From contig NC_018390.1 of the NCBI RefSeq assembly GCF_000208865.1, positions 1,164,790 through 1,228,789 of the forward strand: a stretch of DNA of 64,000 nucleotides, given 5' to 3'. Below the pieces are notes generated by a model, which was not told where the DNA came from, made no database searches, and was given only the letters and a program-made list of their open reading frames with translations. Origin of the DNA: Neospora caninum Liverpool (lineage: Eukaryota; Apicomplexa; Conoidasida; Eucoccidiorida; Sarcocystidae). The position numbers and the translations under genes were made by a program. Shown piece after piece: positions 1 through 11,500 of the stretch. Every line of letters starts with the position of its first letter. Position 1 is the first letter of the stretch.

Positions 1-203
1 CTCTGCCGGTCCCCTTTCACAGTTGTTGTTCGCTGACTCCCTCCTCCTGCTCGAGCATTGCTGCTCTTCTGAGCAGCTGCTGGGTCGTACTGCGGGTCCG
101 GCATCGTCTACAGAAGAGGACGACGGGAAGAAGGGGGCGGCTGAGACTTCTGCCTTCTCGACAAAGTCGAGGAAAGATAATCTACGTTGTACCGCGTCCT
201 CAG

Positions 204-359
204 GAAGGCGAGGAGGAAAAAGTCTCGCACATTGCCACACTCTCTGTGGCTCTAAATGCGTTCGCACACGATTTCACAGCTAAAGCTACTCCTGAGGCAA
301 AAAATCGCCGCGATAGCAGATCAGAACGAGGGTCGAGTACCGGAGAGACAGTACAGTGA
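204..359 (+). CDS. possible 3'-terminal exon of a gene entering from the left edge
   Basis: An AG acceptor at 202-203 is followed by an open frame of 51 codons that ends at a TGA at 357-359. The peptide starts EGEEEKVSHIATLSVALNAF and ends STGETVQ; it is mixed in composition and reads more like protein than the shadow frames. The same frame is open upstream to the window edge, so the exon could be longer. The competing frame at 23-283 is also open and acidic around residue 35. No domain is recognised. This is offered only as a candidate for the end of a gene lying mostly outside the window. Confidence 0.25.
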   Translation, partial: EGEEEKVSHIATLSVALNAFAHDFTAKATPEAKNRRDSRSERGSSTGETVQ

Positions 360-3300
360 CTCTGTCACAGCTGGTGAGAAAGCCGGCCAGCCGGATGATC
401 GAAATGATTCCCTTGATTTTTGCAGCTGGTCTTTGTTGGAAAAAAAGACGGGACACGGTGGTTTCGAGAATAGATTGAAGGCTCGGACCGGAAAGCAGGA
501 GAAAAATGATGTGAATACAGTGGCCAGCCAACACGGGACACAATGAGACGCTCGGGTGCTGACACGTAATGAGGCACACAGGGACTTTTACTGGTTAGAA
601 ACGTGACAAAACAAGCCAATTTTTTTAATATCGCTGGAAATGAAGCAACGAGCCGACCCGCTGCAAAGAAAAAGAGTTACGGCTGCCGCGCAACAGCACC
701 GTGGGACCAAATAGCCCGAAGACCACCCATCTCTCACCAAGCTCACTCTGCAGACAGAATGTTCAAGAAATACCCCGAAACGATTGCGAAAAATGAGGGG
801 TTGACGGAACTCAACCGTTTCTACTGCCTTGCAACAAGGAGATCGCTTTGGCGACGGAGGGTGTCAAAGAAAACCTGTGTGAAGGGGGTTGGCAAATTGC
901 TTTTCTCCCAACGGATGGGCACTGGGTTGCCCAGCCAGCTAAAACTACGAGTTTTTTATCCCTTTGTGGTGAAGAAAAACGGTTTTAAGACAGTCCAAGA
1001 TAATTTTAGGCACGCAACAAAAAATGCAAGAGAGAGCTGTGCACCCTGTTTTTTCCCTCTCGTTATTCACCGCCAATTTTTCGAGGGTTTTTCATGCCCC
1101 GTGCAACAATGTCAGCTGTTGTTGCAGCAACCCTCTCAGCCACACAGCCGGAAAAAAGCCGCCGTCCCTACATAGCATCTCTATCACGGCAAGTACAGAC
1201 AGATCAGAAAATGCCCAGACATTTCCAGACTACCGATTTACCACAGGTTTTCTAACTGTTTTCACAGGAGTGCTGGAAACCGAGGGAGACAATTAAACTG
1301 TGAAGTTCCAGTAGGGTTGTCCTCAGCCCTGCAGACAGATGTGCGTGTGTTGCCAATTGGAAGCCCGGACTCACACATACATTCACGTTGAACACCGCCA
1401 GGGCACCCTGCATGTGCAAGCGTCGCTCATAAGCATACACATTGATACGCTGTCGCTTGCGAAGCAGCACTTTTCTGCGGCTCAAAACTGAAGGCAAGCG
1501 GAGCAAAAAAATCAGGGAAAGTCGCTTAAAGGACCATGCAGAGTGGCATCGTCTAATCCATGCACTTCTAAAACAGGGAGCCGTTATCCACGTTTTTGGG
1601 CACTGTCTTCCTGTTCACGTTGTAAACAAAACCTTGTACTGCATCTCTGTCAATGTAAAATCTCGCCGGGTAGTGAACCCTTTTGTTCCAGCCCAAAGAA
1701 GGAAGGCTCGAAAGAAATCCCTTGAGGCGTCGTGTTTGTTTTAACAGCGCAGTGGAGTTTCAAAAGAAGGAGCACTGGAGACAAAAAAAGACCACAATTG
1801 CAAGAGCTCGCAGCAGGGACAGCCGTTTTTCGGTTCCTTAAAACAGACAAAACAATCTGAGTTTTGGTTATTTTGTTAATGCAGGCCACTCTTGTGCTGC
1901 TCGGGATTCTAATCAGATGCGTGGAAATTACTGAACCGGAGGGGCTGTTTCAGCTGGCTCACAGATGCTCTGTGAAAAACGTGTCGCGAGCTCTTGCATG
2001 TGAAAGCACGTTCAGTTGCCCCTCAAACAATGTTATTTTAGGTTACCAGCCACCCGAGTCGGCTGCTGTACATTCTCGCAGGGCCGCCATCTGTTTCCCT
2101 TCCGTTCTGCAGGCGAATTTCGCGACGCCTCGCACCACGCGGACACCGAATGGCTGGTGTGCGCCTTGTTTTTTAGCCACATCACTCTGGAAAGAGAGGG
2201 CAGCGTAATGATATAGTCAGCGGCGGCACGTGCATACAGCTCTCCTGATCTCATAAATGCCTTTTAACGGGGTAGTTGTTCCGAGGGCACCGAGGAACGC
2301 GCCGTGACGGTAGAAAGGGAAGAATCGCAGACAAGCGAGCGCTGCTTAATCGTTCGCATCATTCACGACAAAGCCTAGCGTTGGCAAACGACGCGAGCGC
2401 GTTTAACCGGAGTGAACGCCAACAAAAGAACCAGGGTAGCAGCTATCCTGGCCTGTAATCTTATGCTGAGCCTCGTGCCCCTACATCCCGGTGGCATCAA
2501 GCAGCCTGCTTTTTTTTGCCTCACCGGATCTGCTACGAAATTAGTGTGTCTCTTGTACACAGAATGTGTAGGAACTCACCTGCTGACCCAAGGCGAGCAC
2601 TGGGGGATCTGCAGAACTCAGCATTCCGTACAACTTCAAGAACATGGCTCCGTGCTTCGTTGATAGTTCTGGTATCTCGTTCACATCACTTGATGCACTC
2701 CGGTGGCTCTTCAGCATGTTCGCTTACGAAAGGAAATGACTTCATTGAAGTAGGCACTTACGATGCCTCAGCCGGCTCAATTGACTTACCCCAGTTACAA
2801 CAGACGGCACGCTCCTCTGAGTAAACCTCAATCGGTTTTGTCGGAAGACTAGATCCGCCGTGTTTCCTCAGATATAGTTAGACAGTTGCTTTTCTCACGG
2901 GGCGAGCGGTACAGGAAAGGAAACGGGGAGCACGGTGTCAAACATAACAGGACCTCACCTGTGGGAAGAGGCATACGCACAAGGTTAATTCTGTTGCGTT
3001 TCCCGATCAACCAGAGGGCTCCGAAAGCAAAGCCATGCTATGTGCCTGTCTGAGAGGCATTGAGGTCGCCGCAATCCTGATTGAAAGGCTGCTCAGCCCT
3101 GTTTTACTACTGCCGATTGTAGGGACCCACCACAGTAGCGTCTAGCTGGCAGATCCTTACACGATTTTGTCAAGAGGTAACTGCGCGCTGACGTCATTTT
3201 TCTCCTCCCTATAAGGTCCCCCTCATATATATCTGTTTGTAGATCAAAACTAGGTTTCTACTGTCGCACTTGTTTTGTGGGCCTTAGCAATCCCGTGTGC

Positions 3301-4288
3301 AAGATTACCCACAGCTGCAGTAGCAAGTGGCGTCCGTCAAAGACACACCCATAGCATTTCGGTGAAATTATTCAGCCGTCGCACACTCAGCCATGCCAAC
3401 AGGCAATAGGTCACAAAATGCGAATGTGTCGTTAGCAAGCATGTTTTGATGTTTTCTCCTAGCGCGTTCCTCGGTCAGGTGTGAGCCGCTTGTCCACATC
3501 CAGACTGACTTAAAAAGATCCCTGTTACGCCCGAGTGCAATCTTCATATACAGGAAGATGCCTATGTGATGTGGAAACAGCTTGTGGGAAGGAGGCGACA
3601 CCCTTACGCTTTTTGAGCATTTTGCTTTTGGTGGAGGATTTGACACGCGCCCTCAGCGAAAAGCCGCTGGACACCGTTTTTTTCTTTTCGTGACCTATGA
3701 ATAGTTGATCGTTTTCTTGGTACTCCTCTGCATACGTCTGTGTCAGTGAACCCAACACGTGTTTTCTGCGTCATCTCTATGAAAACAGACGCATCGCGGT
3801 GAGCTTACCTGCATGTTGGCCGGACCAGTACACGAACCATGTTAGCTCCCCGTATTGTAGAGAATGGTACATGAGCATTTGAATGTTCGTGCTTGCAAAC
3901 AATCGTACATGAACGTGTTCGGCTGTCTGTGTTGCCGATATAGTGGTTCATGAATTTAAGCATCTACGGCTTGAAAGTGCTGAACAGAATATGTGATTTC
4001 GTCTTGGAGTAAGTCTAATTCGAAGTCTTTTGAGCTATGTACTACCGAAAAATCTGGGTTACGCCTTTGAACTCTTGTCATGCGGAGACCCTTTCACGCA
4101 TGGAGTTCTGCTGCTTGGGCAACGTGGTCTTGTGACATCGTTTGTGGACCAAGCGGTACCCGTCAGCTCTCTGACATCGGAAGGGTGTTTCTGAATGGTG
4201 AAAATAGGGTTGTTGTGAGTAACCTTGATTAGTTCTGTGTCAGGAACAACGCTGCTTTCAGGCTCTAATTCCGGGGCTCCAGTAGAGA
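360..4288. other. long stretch without a supported gene
   Basis: Only short open frames occur. The longest (603-1175, plus) begins at GTG rather than ATG and has no recognisable domain. The end of the stretch is probably the promoter and leader of the CWC2 gene: a pyrimidine-rich acceptor (gctgctttcag, ending at 4260) lies 28 bases before its ATG and could close a leader intron. Nothing else is seen. Confidence 0.5.
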
Positions 4289-5890
4289 ATGGCGCTCCAA
4301 ACTTTCTTGGGTTCAGCGACGCAGACGACGGAGGCTGAAGGAGATTTCACCATCAAACGTGATTCACTGGTGGAACAAAAGGAAATCAAAACCTGCGATT
4401 GCCCTGGCACGACTGCAGATGATACCACGGCTTGGGCCAACAACTGCTGCTCTACCCTTCCTGTCCAAAAGGTTTACTCTTCCCCATCAGCACCGCTACC
4501 CGCAGTTAAAAGATCAGAACCAGAGAGTCTGAATCCGTGCGTATCATCGGGCGTCCAACTACCTGGAGACCAATACACTTTATATGCTACATATTACCAG
4601 TGGTACTATCGTGCGATGCGAGATCAGGAACGGTTGATGGTCGAAAAAAAAACTAAACCAACAGTTGTAGAGGAGCGTCCTCCAGATTCGAAGCACGATT
4701 GGGTGACGAAATGGATGAGGCGACCGGCCCGTCAACAGATTCATCGTAATGAAGCCAGTCGTTACTCGCACACTGAAGGCGGCACAGAATACAATATTTG
4801 GTATGGAAAATACTTAACTGACAGATATAATAGACCTAGTTACTTGGATCGCGAGACCGCGCCATACAAGTGTGATCCGAAGAGAGACGCTGGTTACACG
4901 AAGGCCAACACTGATGCCTCGGGAGAACACTTCTTTTGCATTTATTTTGCTAGAGGTGGCTGCTGCCTGGGGAAGGATTGTCGATTCCGCCATAGTATTC
5001 CAACGGCGGATGATGAGGGTCATTTGGAATGGGGTCACGATGTATTTGGCCGAGAGAGGTTTAGCACTCACAAAGATGATATGGATGGTGTGGGAAGCTT
5101 TAACCACGACTGCAAAACACTCTTCGTCAGTGGGTTTCGTATCGACCCCGAAGTACCCGACGGCCTCAAAAAGATGGAGGTGTTTCTCTCAAAAGAATTC
5201 GGCACATGGGGAGACGTCACATGCATCCGTGTTATTCCCAAGAAGAACATAGCTTTTATCACGTATGCATATAGAGTGCAAGCCGAGTTCGCGAAGGTGG
5301 CTATGGCTGACCAGAACCTAGGGAAGCAGGCGCCGCTCCTATTGGTGAAGTGGGCTCACCATGATGGAAATGCGAACAAAAGGAGACTTGCCGAGCAAGA
5401 ACAGGAGGAGGACCGAAAAAGGCAAAAACAACCAGCTGCAATCGGTCCTGGCACACCTACTGCAGGCGGTGAGGGTTCACATTCCCTTGGCTTTCTTCCA
5501 GAGGGTCCGGTGTGTGGGGATGCCGCAGCAGACGCTACGGCACTCTCTGCCACTCTTGAGGGTCACTGCAAGGCATGGCAGCACTTTTGGTCGGAGTTTG
5601 CACAGACTCAGCGCACCAATGTAGCGGAACGCCATCAGCAGGCGTCACTCCGAGATGATGGCTTCGAGGATTGGGCAGTTTTGTATGAGCGTTCGGCTGA
5701 GAATGAGGTTGATGCTGCTCCCCGCCCTCTTGCAGAAATGAGCGCGAACCAGGAAGCAGACTCATCTGCAGCTATCTCCGACAACCTTCACAATGACATC
5801 GAAGACGCGACAGAAGCACTCGCCCGAATGCAGCACATTCTGAGTCGGGTAGATGGTCTCGATGACAGTGCGTTCGAGGTCAGAGTGTGA
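4289..5890 (+). CDS. CWC2: pre-mRNA-splicing factor CWC2 (RBM22-like), Torus + CCCH zinc finger + RRM
   Basis: Intronless gene of 533 residues. Cwc2 is a component of the Prp19-associated complex and contacts U6 snRNA and the pre-mRNA in the active spliceosome, so a nuclear role is expected. After a low-complexity N-terminus of about 90 residues comes the Torus-like region (about 95-210, including DWVTKWMRRPARQQIHRNEA). Next is a CCCH finger with C217-x7-C225-x5-C231-x3-H235, embedded in IYFARGGCCLGKDCRFRH. An RRM follows at about 276-356, with RNP2-like TLFVSGF and RNP1-like NIAFITY. The C-terminal 170 residues are an acidic, poorly conserved extension ending FEVRV. The ATG has A at -3 and G at +4. 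The domain order is exactly that of the family, so the call is secure. The lack of introns contrasts with the 12-exon gene downstream. Confidence 0.92.
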   Translation: MALQTFLGSATQTTEAEGDFTIKRDSLVEQKEIKTCDCPGTTADDTTAWANNCCSTLPVQKVYSSPSAPLPAVKRSEPESLNPCVSSGVQLPGDQYTLYATYYQWYYRAMRDQERLMVEKKTKPTVVEERPPDSKHDWVTKWMRRPARQQIHRNEASRYSHTEGGTEYNIWYGKYLTDRYNRPSYLDRETAPYKCDPKRDAGYTKANTDASGEHFFCIYFARGGCCLGKDCRFRHSIPTADDEGHLEWGHDVFGRERFSTHKDDMDGVGSFNHDCKTLFVSGFRIDPEVPDGLKKMEVFLSKEFGTWGDVTCIRVIPKKNIAFITYAYRVQAEFAKVAMADQNLGKQAPLLLVKWAHHDGNANKRRLAEQEQEEDRKRQKQPAAIGPGTPTAGGEGSHSLGFLPEGPVCGDAAADATALSATLEGHCKAWQHFWSEFAQTQRTNVAERHQQASLRDDGFEDWAVLYERSAENEVDAAPRPLAEMSANQEADSSAAISDNLHNDIEDATEALARMQHILSRVDGLDDSAFEVRV

Positions 5891-8513
5891 CACTCGCGTT
5901 CAGTTTTCCTGGTGACAGCTAACAGAGAGCTGCAAATGTACCCATGCCGCCCATTCCTTCTCCAACGCGATTTTGTTTTCGACATCCTTGTCAAAAGTGT
6001 TTCGTGAGACACCTGCGATGGCACTCGCGCAGACCTGTTGTGACTTGACATGCTGTGCTTTGGCAAGTATGCGTATAGCTGTTGATACTTTATTGCAGTA
6101 CGTGTCTTCAACTGGCTGCGTATGCAGAAGCGACTTAAAACACTCATCTAGAGACCCCGGAAATGTTACCACGGGGACAATCTTTTCTCCTTGTCCTCTT
6201 GTGTGAGATTCGTTTTAAACAATATAACATAATACGGGCGATCGGCAGATTTACCACCAGGTCTGTACTGCCGTCATTCTTCCGTTACGAACTGGGGTCA
6301 GATCGTGAAACAACAAAACTGACATAGAGCGCCTGCCCGATGAAGGACCAGCGCCTCCTATGAGACCACAGTGCCACGCTCTGATAGATTAGCAGACAGG
6401 CAGTTTTCCTCGTCTGCACCCTTCACAGCCGTACTTCAGCTACACACTGCAAATCACATTTTATACTACAGCTGGATTTTGTTGCACAGTAGTGGGACAC
6501 ACTGAGCACACGCATCAGGCCCACTTGCAAAAGACGAAGGATTCCAGGGGAGTGACCGCTTCCGCCTGCTCTGATAGTGGAACGTCGTAACCCTGCCAGA
6601 TGTTCTGTCCCCGTACCAACCACTGGATAAAAGATAACAAGGTACTGCTCCAGCGAAGGGAGGGATACCGAGGAAGGTGACTGATCCCGTATTCTCGAAT
6701 TTGATTGGTACCGAGATGTTCACACGAGTTAGAAGGCGAATTGATTTTGTGGCGCTTTACATGCTACTGTCACGCCCTAGGTATTCCCCAAGGCTGAGGC
6801 TAGAGAAAAATATGATTCTTCACATGTCCCCTCACCGTCTCGTGGCAACCATGTCGGAATTGTGTGTATAGTTTGATTGTCGGTCTAGTGCCCGACAGCC
6901 ATAGAGCGCTTCGTGCCTAGGTCAGGATGAACAGTTACTAAAACGCATAGAAGACACTTTTGGCTGTGACATACTTTGTTCTCGGATAAAAGAGCAGCGC
7001 TGTAGCTCGGTTTCGTTCGCAAGCTGCGGGCGAACTCGTTGACCGTCCTGGAGAGGACACCGACTGATAGACCGATGGTCTTTTCCCAGAAGGTTTGTGA
7101 GTGTCCGCGCCGCGGTGTATCTGTGATTTTGCAGTGCATACCTAGACTGCAGCACAACTGCGCTACAACAATGTACCGTTTCCGCACTCGCAAGCATGTT
7201 TGCGTATCGAGGATACCTCTCGCTACGGGTCTCTAGGCTAACTGAACCACCTGGCACCATGGAAATCTCTAATCACTGTTTGTTACGAAATGCCGACCGC
7301 GAACAACAATATCCAGATTCGTACAGATGTGTACGGTATTGGAACTAGCAAGGCGTGGTTCCCCCTCAGACAAACACTGGAGCGTACCTACTGAGGATAC
7401 GGCTTACACTACACACGAGTGGTGGATCCTACTCGCGGCCATGCAGCTGAAACACCGGACGCCAAGTTGTCCAACCCACACTACTTCGACCTTCCTCAAA
7501 CAGGACTGCAGGATCGAGAAACCACGCTTGCCCACAAGTGTTCCTTCCCCCTGTGTCCGTGCTCGTCTAAAGATGTCTGTATTTGAATCTGGCGTTTAAA
7601 TCCCGGTGTCTGCCGCGTCTCTTGCCTCCTCTCATGCAAGCTCCAGCTCAACCATCAAGTGACGTCATCTTTATCTTACAGAGGAGGCTAAGAAGGCAAT
7701 CACCTCGCGCGCAAGTCGGTCAACTTTTTTGCCGTGCACACCGTTTATGCCAGCTGGACGCGTTCATGTTTGCGCATGCAATTCTTTTTCAGTACCAGTT
7801 GCCGCAGTGGCGTGTCACGCGGAGAACACAGTCGGTAAGATTCTCTTCTTTTCGACTGTTTTCGTCTTTGCCATTGCGTCTAATTTAAAGCACAGGCTAT
7901 GCTGTTCCTCTGTGTCCTCCCACACGGCTTGTTCTGTTGCTCTGGCGTGTTCTAGTGTGCAACGTCGGTCCGCGTCTGGTTCGCCCGTTGGACAATTTCC
8001 CGGCCCGTTCGCGTTGTGCCAGCTTCACCGGTTCTCTGTTCTCTGCCCCGTTTCTCGTTCCACATTTTTTCACACGCAGGAGTAGGGGATGTAAGAAAGA
8101 GACACTTTCCACCGTCGAATATTTTCAAACTGTGCCGTCTCTCTCCTCCCGAACGCAGCTTTCTATATCCGAATACACCGTGGTAGCCTGCCGTTGCTCA
8201 GAAGGGGAACGCGGTTGCTTTCTGAGGCAGCTTCTCTCCCGACACCGGCCTCTGTTCTTCCTGTTCCTGCCTGTGGCACTCACATCTCGTGGCCTTGCTT
8301 GACAGGGTTCGGCATTTTTCATTTCCAGGGTCTCGAAGAACTGTACCTACACTCGCTTCGACCAGCTGTGTGCATTCCTCAGTGGGTGCCCGTTCGCGTG
8401 CTTGACGAGGGGCGCGCCCGCGCCCGTGCGAAACCTCGTGTGTGGAGTTTTGTGCGGCCGTGTCAACAAAAAGAAGGTTCCTACACGGTGGTCGCCCATC
8501 TCCCACGAACGCC
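5891..8513. other. intergenic: CWC2 3' region and DnaJ promoter/leader
   Basis: No frame here has a recognisable protein. The last 800 bases become pyrimidine-rich on the plus strand, as expected of the long leader of the DnaJ gene whose ATG is at 8514. Short open frames on both strands show no domain and are treated as chance. Confidence 0.5.
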
Positions 8514-11500
8514 ATGGGGAAGGTAATTTAAAGAAGCCGCTGGAGCGGGGCATGTCCGAGGGGGTTGGAGTTACCTTGATTGCTGTGCGTGGATTCGAAA
8601 AATGGGAGGTTTGTGCCGCGCATTCTCCAGGTACTGGTAGTCGAACACAGACGTTCTGTCTCGACTGAGGGAAAGTGCGGTTGGTCCTTCTTTTACTGGC
8701 GATCCGAGGTCCTCAGCAGTGTACACGCATCCCGGCCCTGCACCCTCCGGGCGAAAGTGTTGCGCCCTACACCACGGCGGACACAGTATGGAACACTTGC
8801 TTTTCTCATGTTCAGCGAGAAAGGGAGAGAACAACCTCCTCTCCAGCTGTAGGCACAAATTTCCTGTGATCAAGCGCGATGTCTTTCTGCTACACGGCAG
8901 CTGTCTGTCGCATGCCTCCGCGAAGAAAAGCCAGGTTCAACCGTTTTTGCCGCTGACAAAAGACAACGTGCATCGTGTGGCTTGGTGTTCCTCAGGATTA
9001 CTACAAAATCCTCGGTGTCGGCAAGGATGCCTCCGAAGCCGACTTAAAGAAGGCGTATAGGAAGCTGGCCATGAAGTGGCATCCTGACAAGCATGCAGAT
9101 GCTGATGCCAAGAAAAAGGCCGAGGCACAGTTCAAAGATATTGCTGAGGCTTACGATGTCCTTTCTGACAAAGAAAAGAGACAAATCTATGACCAGTTTG
9201 GAGAGGAAGGCCTCAAGAGCGGCGGCTCTCCGACTGGAGGCGCAGGGCCTGGTGGTCCCCGCGCCAACTTCGTCTGTAAGTCAAAAACATTTTCGCCGCC
9301 AAGCTCACCTTTTCAGGTGTGTTGTGGATTTTGCTCAGCCTTTTGATAAAGAATGAAAGAAAGGCCGAAGCCAGGGACAGGCTGACGTCTTCTCTGCTTG
9401 TCTCCTGCGTTTAGTTGACTGCTCTACAGAATGACACAGATAGAGAATTATGGAAGCGTGATGCCTCGTTTTCTTTTTCCCCCGACTGTTGGCTAGATGC
9501 GACAGCCTTTTTGAACCCAGACACTCGTTCACGTAACGTCGAGGGTCTCAGGGAAAACCCCCATCGAGGGTCGCCTGTGTTGTCCAAAGTTCGTATCAGT
9601 TTCCTGCCGCAGCGTGGGGCGAAAGGTAGTTGAGACTGTGTTTGGGGAAGATCCGTAGAGCGAAGCGAGGCCTCACAGGCCTGTCGAGACGGATGTTAGG
9701 GGGGGCCTTTGCGAGCGAACGCATGCACCAGTACCAGCGAAGTGCCAGCAAACGGTGGACGAACTGCTTCGTATCGCATCCAGAAGCGGACGTACTTCTC
9801 CCGTCCGTGCATAGGATACCAGATGTCGATACAGCGTCGAAAGCGCGTTCTTGGGGAGACAGCCGCCAGATGGGCTTTTGCCGTCGCCAGAAACGGGTTG
9901 GAGACCGTGCAGGTTTCCCTTTTGTTTCTTCTGCCCGTGCAGGGAATGTGGCAGTTCTGGATTTTGGGGTTGACGACGCGCTACTGCCGTTTCCCCTCTT
10001 CCACGCGTCGGGGCGGGACCGACGCCCCAGCACCTTTTTCCGTGAAGAAACTGGGCAGGGAAACGCGCAGAGAGGAAGGTCTATCGTGTCTTTGCGGGGG
10101 CCCAAACGCGGCTTTAATTTGTGGTGTCTTTTTCCTCAGACCGCGAAGTAGACCCCAGCGAACTCTTTTCAAGGTTTTTTGGCAGCGACAGAATGTTTTT
10201 TGGAGGCGACGATGACTTTGGACCTTTCGGCAGTGTCGGAATGGGCCCGCATGGCGGCGGCTTTCCCTTCCGCATGCACCATGCAAGCACTGGCGGTTTC
10301 GGTAGCCGCGGTGAGTTCAAAGGCTCTGCCCAGAACGCGTCCGCGCACACACCCGTGGACACACAAAGGGGGGGGGCGCCACGCAGGTTGTCCTTTGCAA
10401 ATAGGCTGTGGGGTCCGTGAGAAAGAGGCGGGGCCGAAAGGGAGCGGCAGATGAGTCCGCCGCGCAGCTTGCAGACGTTTCGGCTGGTGCCGCTGCGTGA
10501 GAACAGCGACAGCGTGGACCCGCACAAAGGCCTGCCTGTTGTTGGTGTCGGGCGTCCCTTGCGCGTGTGCAGCTCCTTCCAAACCGAAGACATACGAGGT
10601 TGACCTGTCTCTATCGCTGGAGGAGTTGTACACGTGAGTATCTGGCTGTTGCAGGTGACACGTTCAAACCTAGCAGAAGAGAGGGCGACACCTCAACCGC
10701 TCCCTGGGCTCATCGTGAAGATAATAAGCCGGGACGAACAGGTTCAGGTTCTGGACGTTTCTGCTGGCGGCTCTCGCCGTTTGCAGCGTGCACCGACGCT
10801 CTGGCTGGGTCGCCTCTGTGCCGATATAGACTCTTTGTGTGCGCCTGTTCCCGCTGCCTTTAATCTTTCCTGGCGAAAAAAGGCCGCAAAATGGGGAAAC
10901 CGATCAACGTTATACGCGGCGTGTTCGCCCGTGGCACTGGCAAACGCGTGTGGTGGCTTTGCGCCTTCCTTGCTCTGCGACACAGGGGGACCAAGAAGAA
11001 GCTCAAAATCACTCGAACGAGGTAAGTGCTTCTCGGCGGGATGTGGCACAGAGACTCCCACGCCGGCAGACAGACGGGCTGCAGGGATTCGAGACGGCAG
11101 AAATACCACAGCCCTCGAGGCCGTTTCTGTAGGACCCGAGCGCTAGGCACAGCTAAAGCCGCTAAGGTGATTCCAAAGCGAGCGGGGCGCGACACGCATG
11201 CAGGCGAGGAGACCGCTCTCTGTCGCTGCTGGTGCAGTTCCCAGCCTAAAGGAGCGAGGGGGGACAGCAAGCACGGCCGCATTCTGGCAAGACGGAGGAT
11301 ATCACAGTGTATGGTCGGTCGTTCGCTGAATATCTGGAGGGGCCTTGCGTCGCCACGTTTCAAGGCCGTTCAACAGGGAGTCTGCTGTGTCTGTTTCCTC
11401 GCTGTAGGTACCGCAACGGTCAAATGGTGAAGGAGGACAACGTCTTGTCTATTGATGTGAAACCGGTGAGTCCCTTTTGCCGCGCTGCGGCCGGACGGAG

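Noticed and set aside
603..1175. 190-codon plus-strand frame
   Set aside because: Begins at GTG, has no domain and no supporting splice context.
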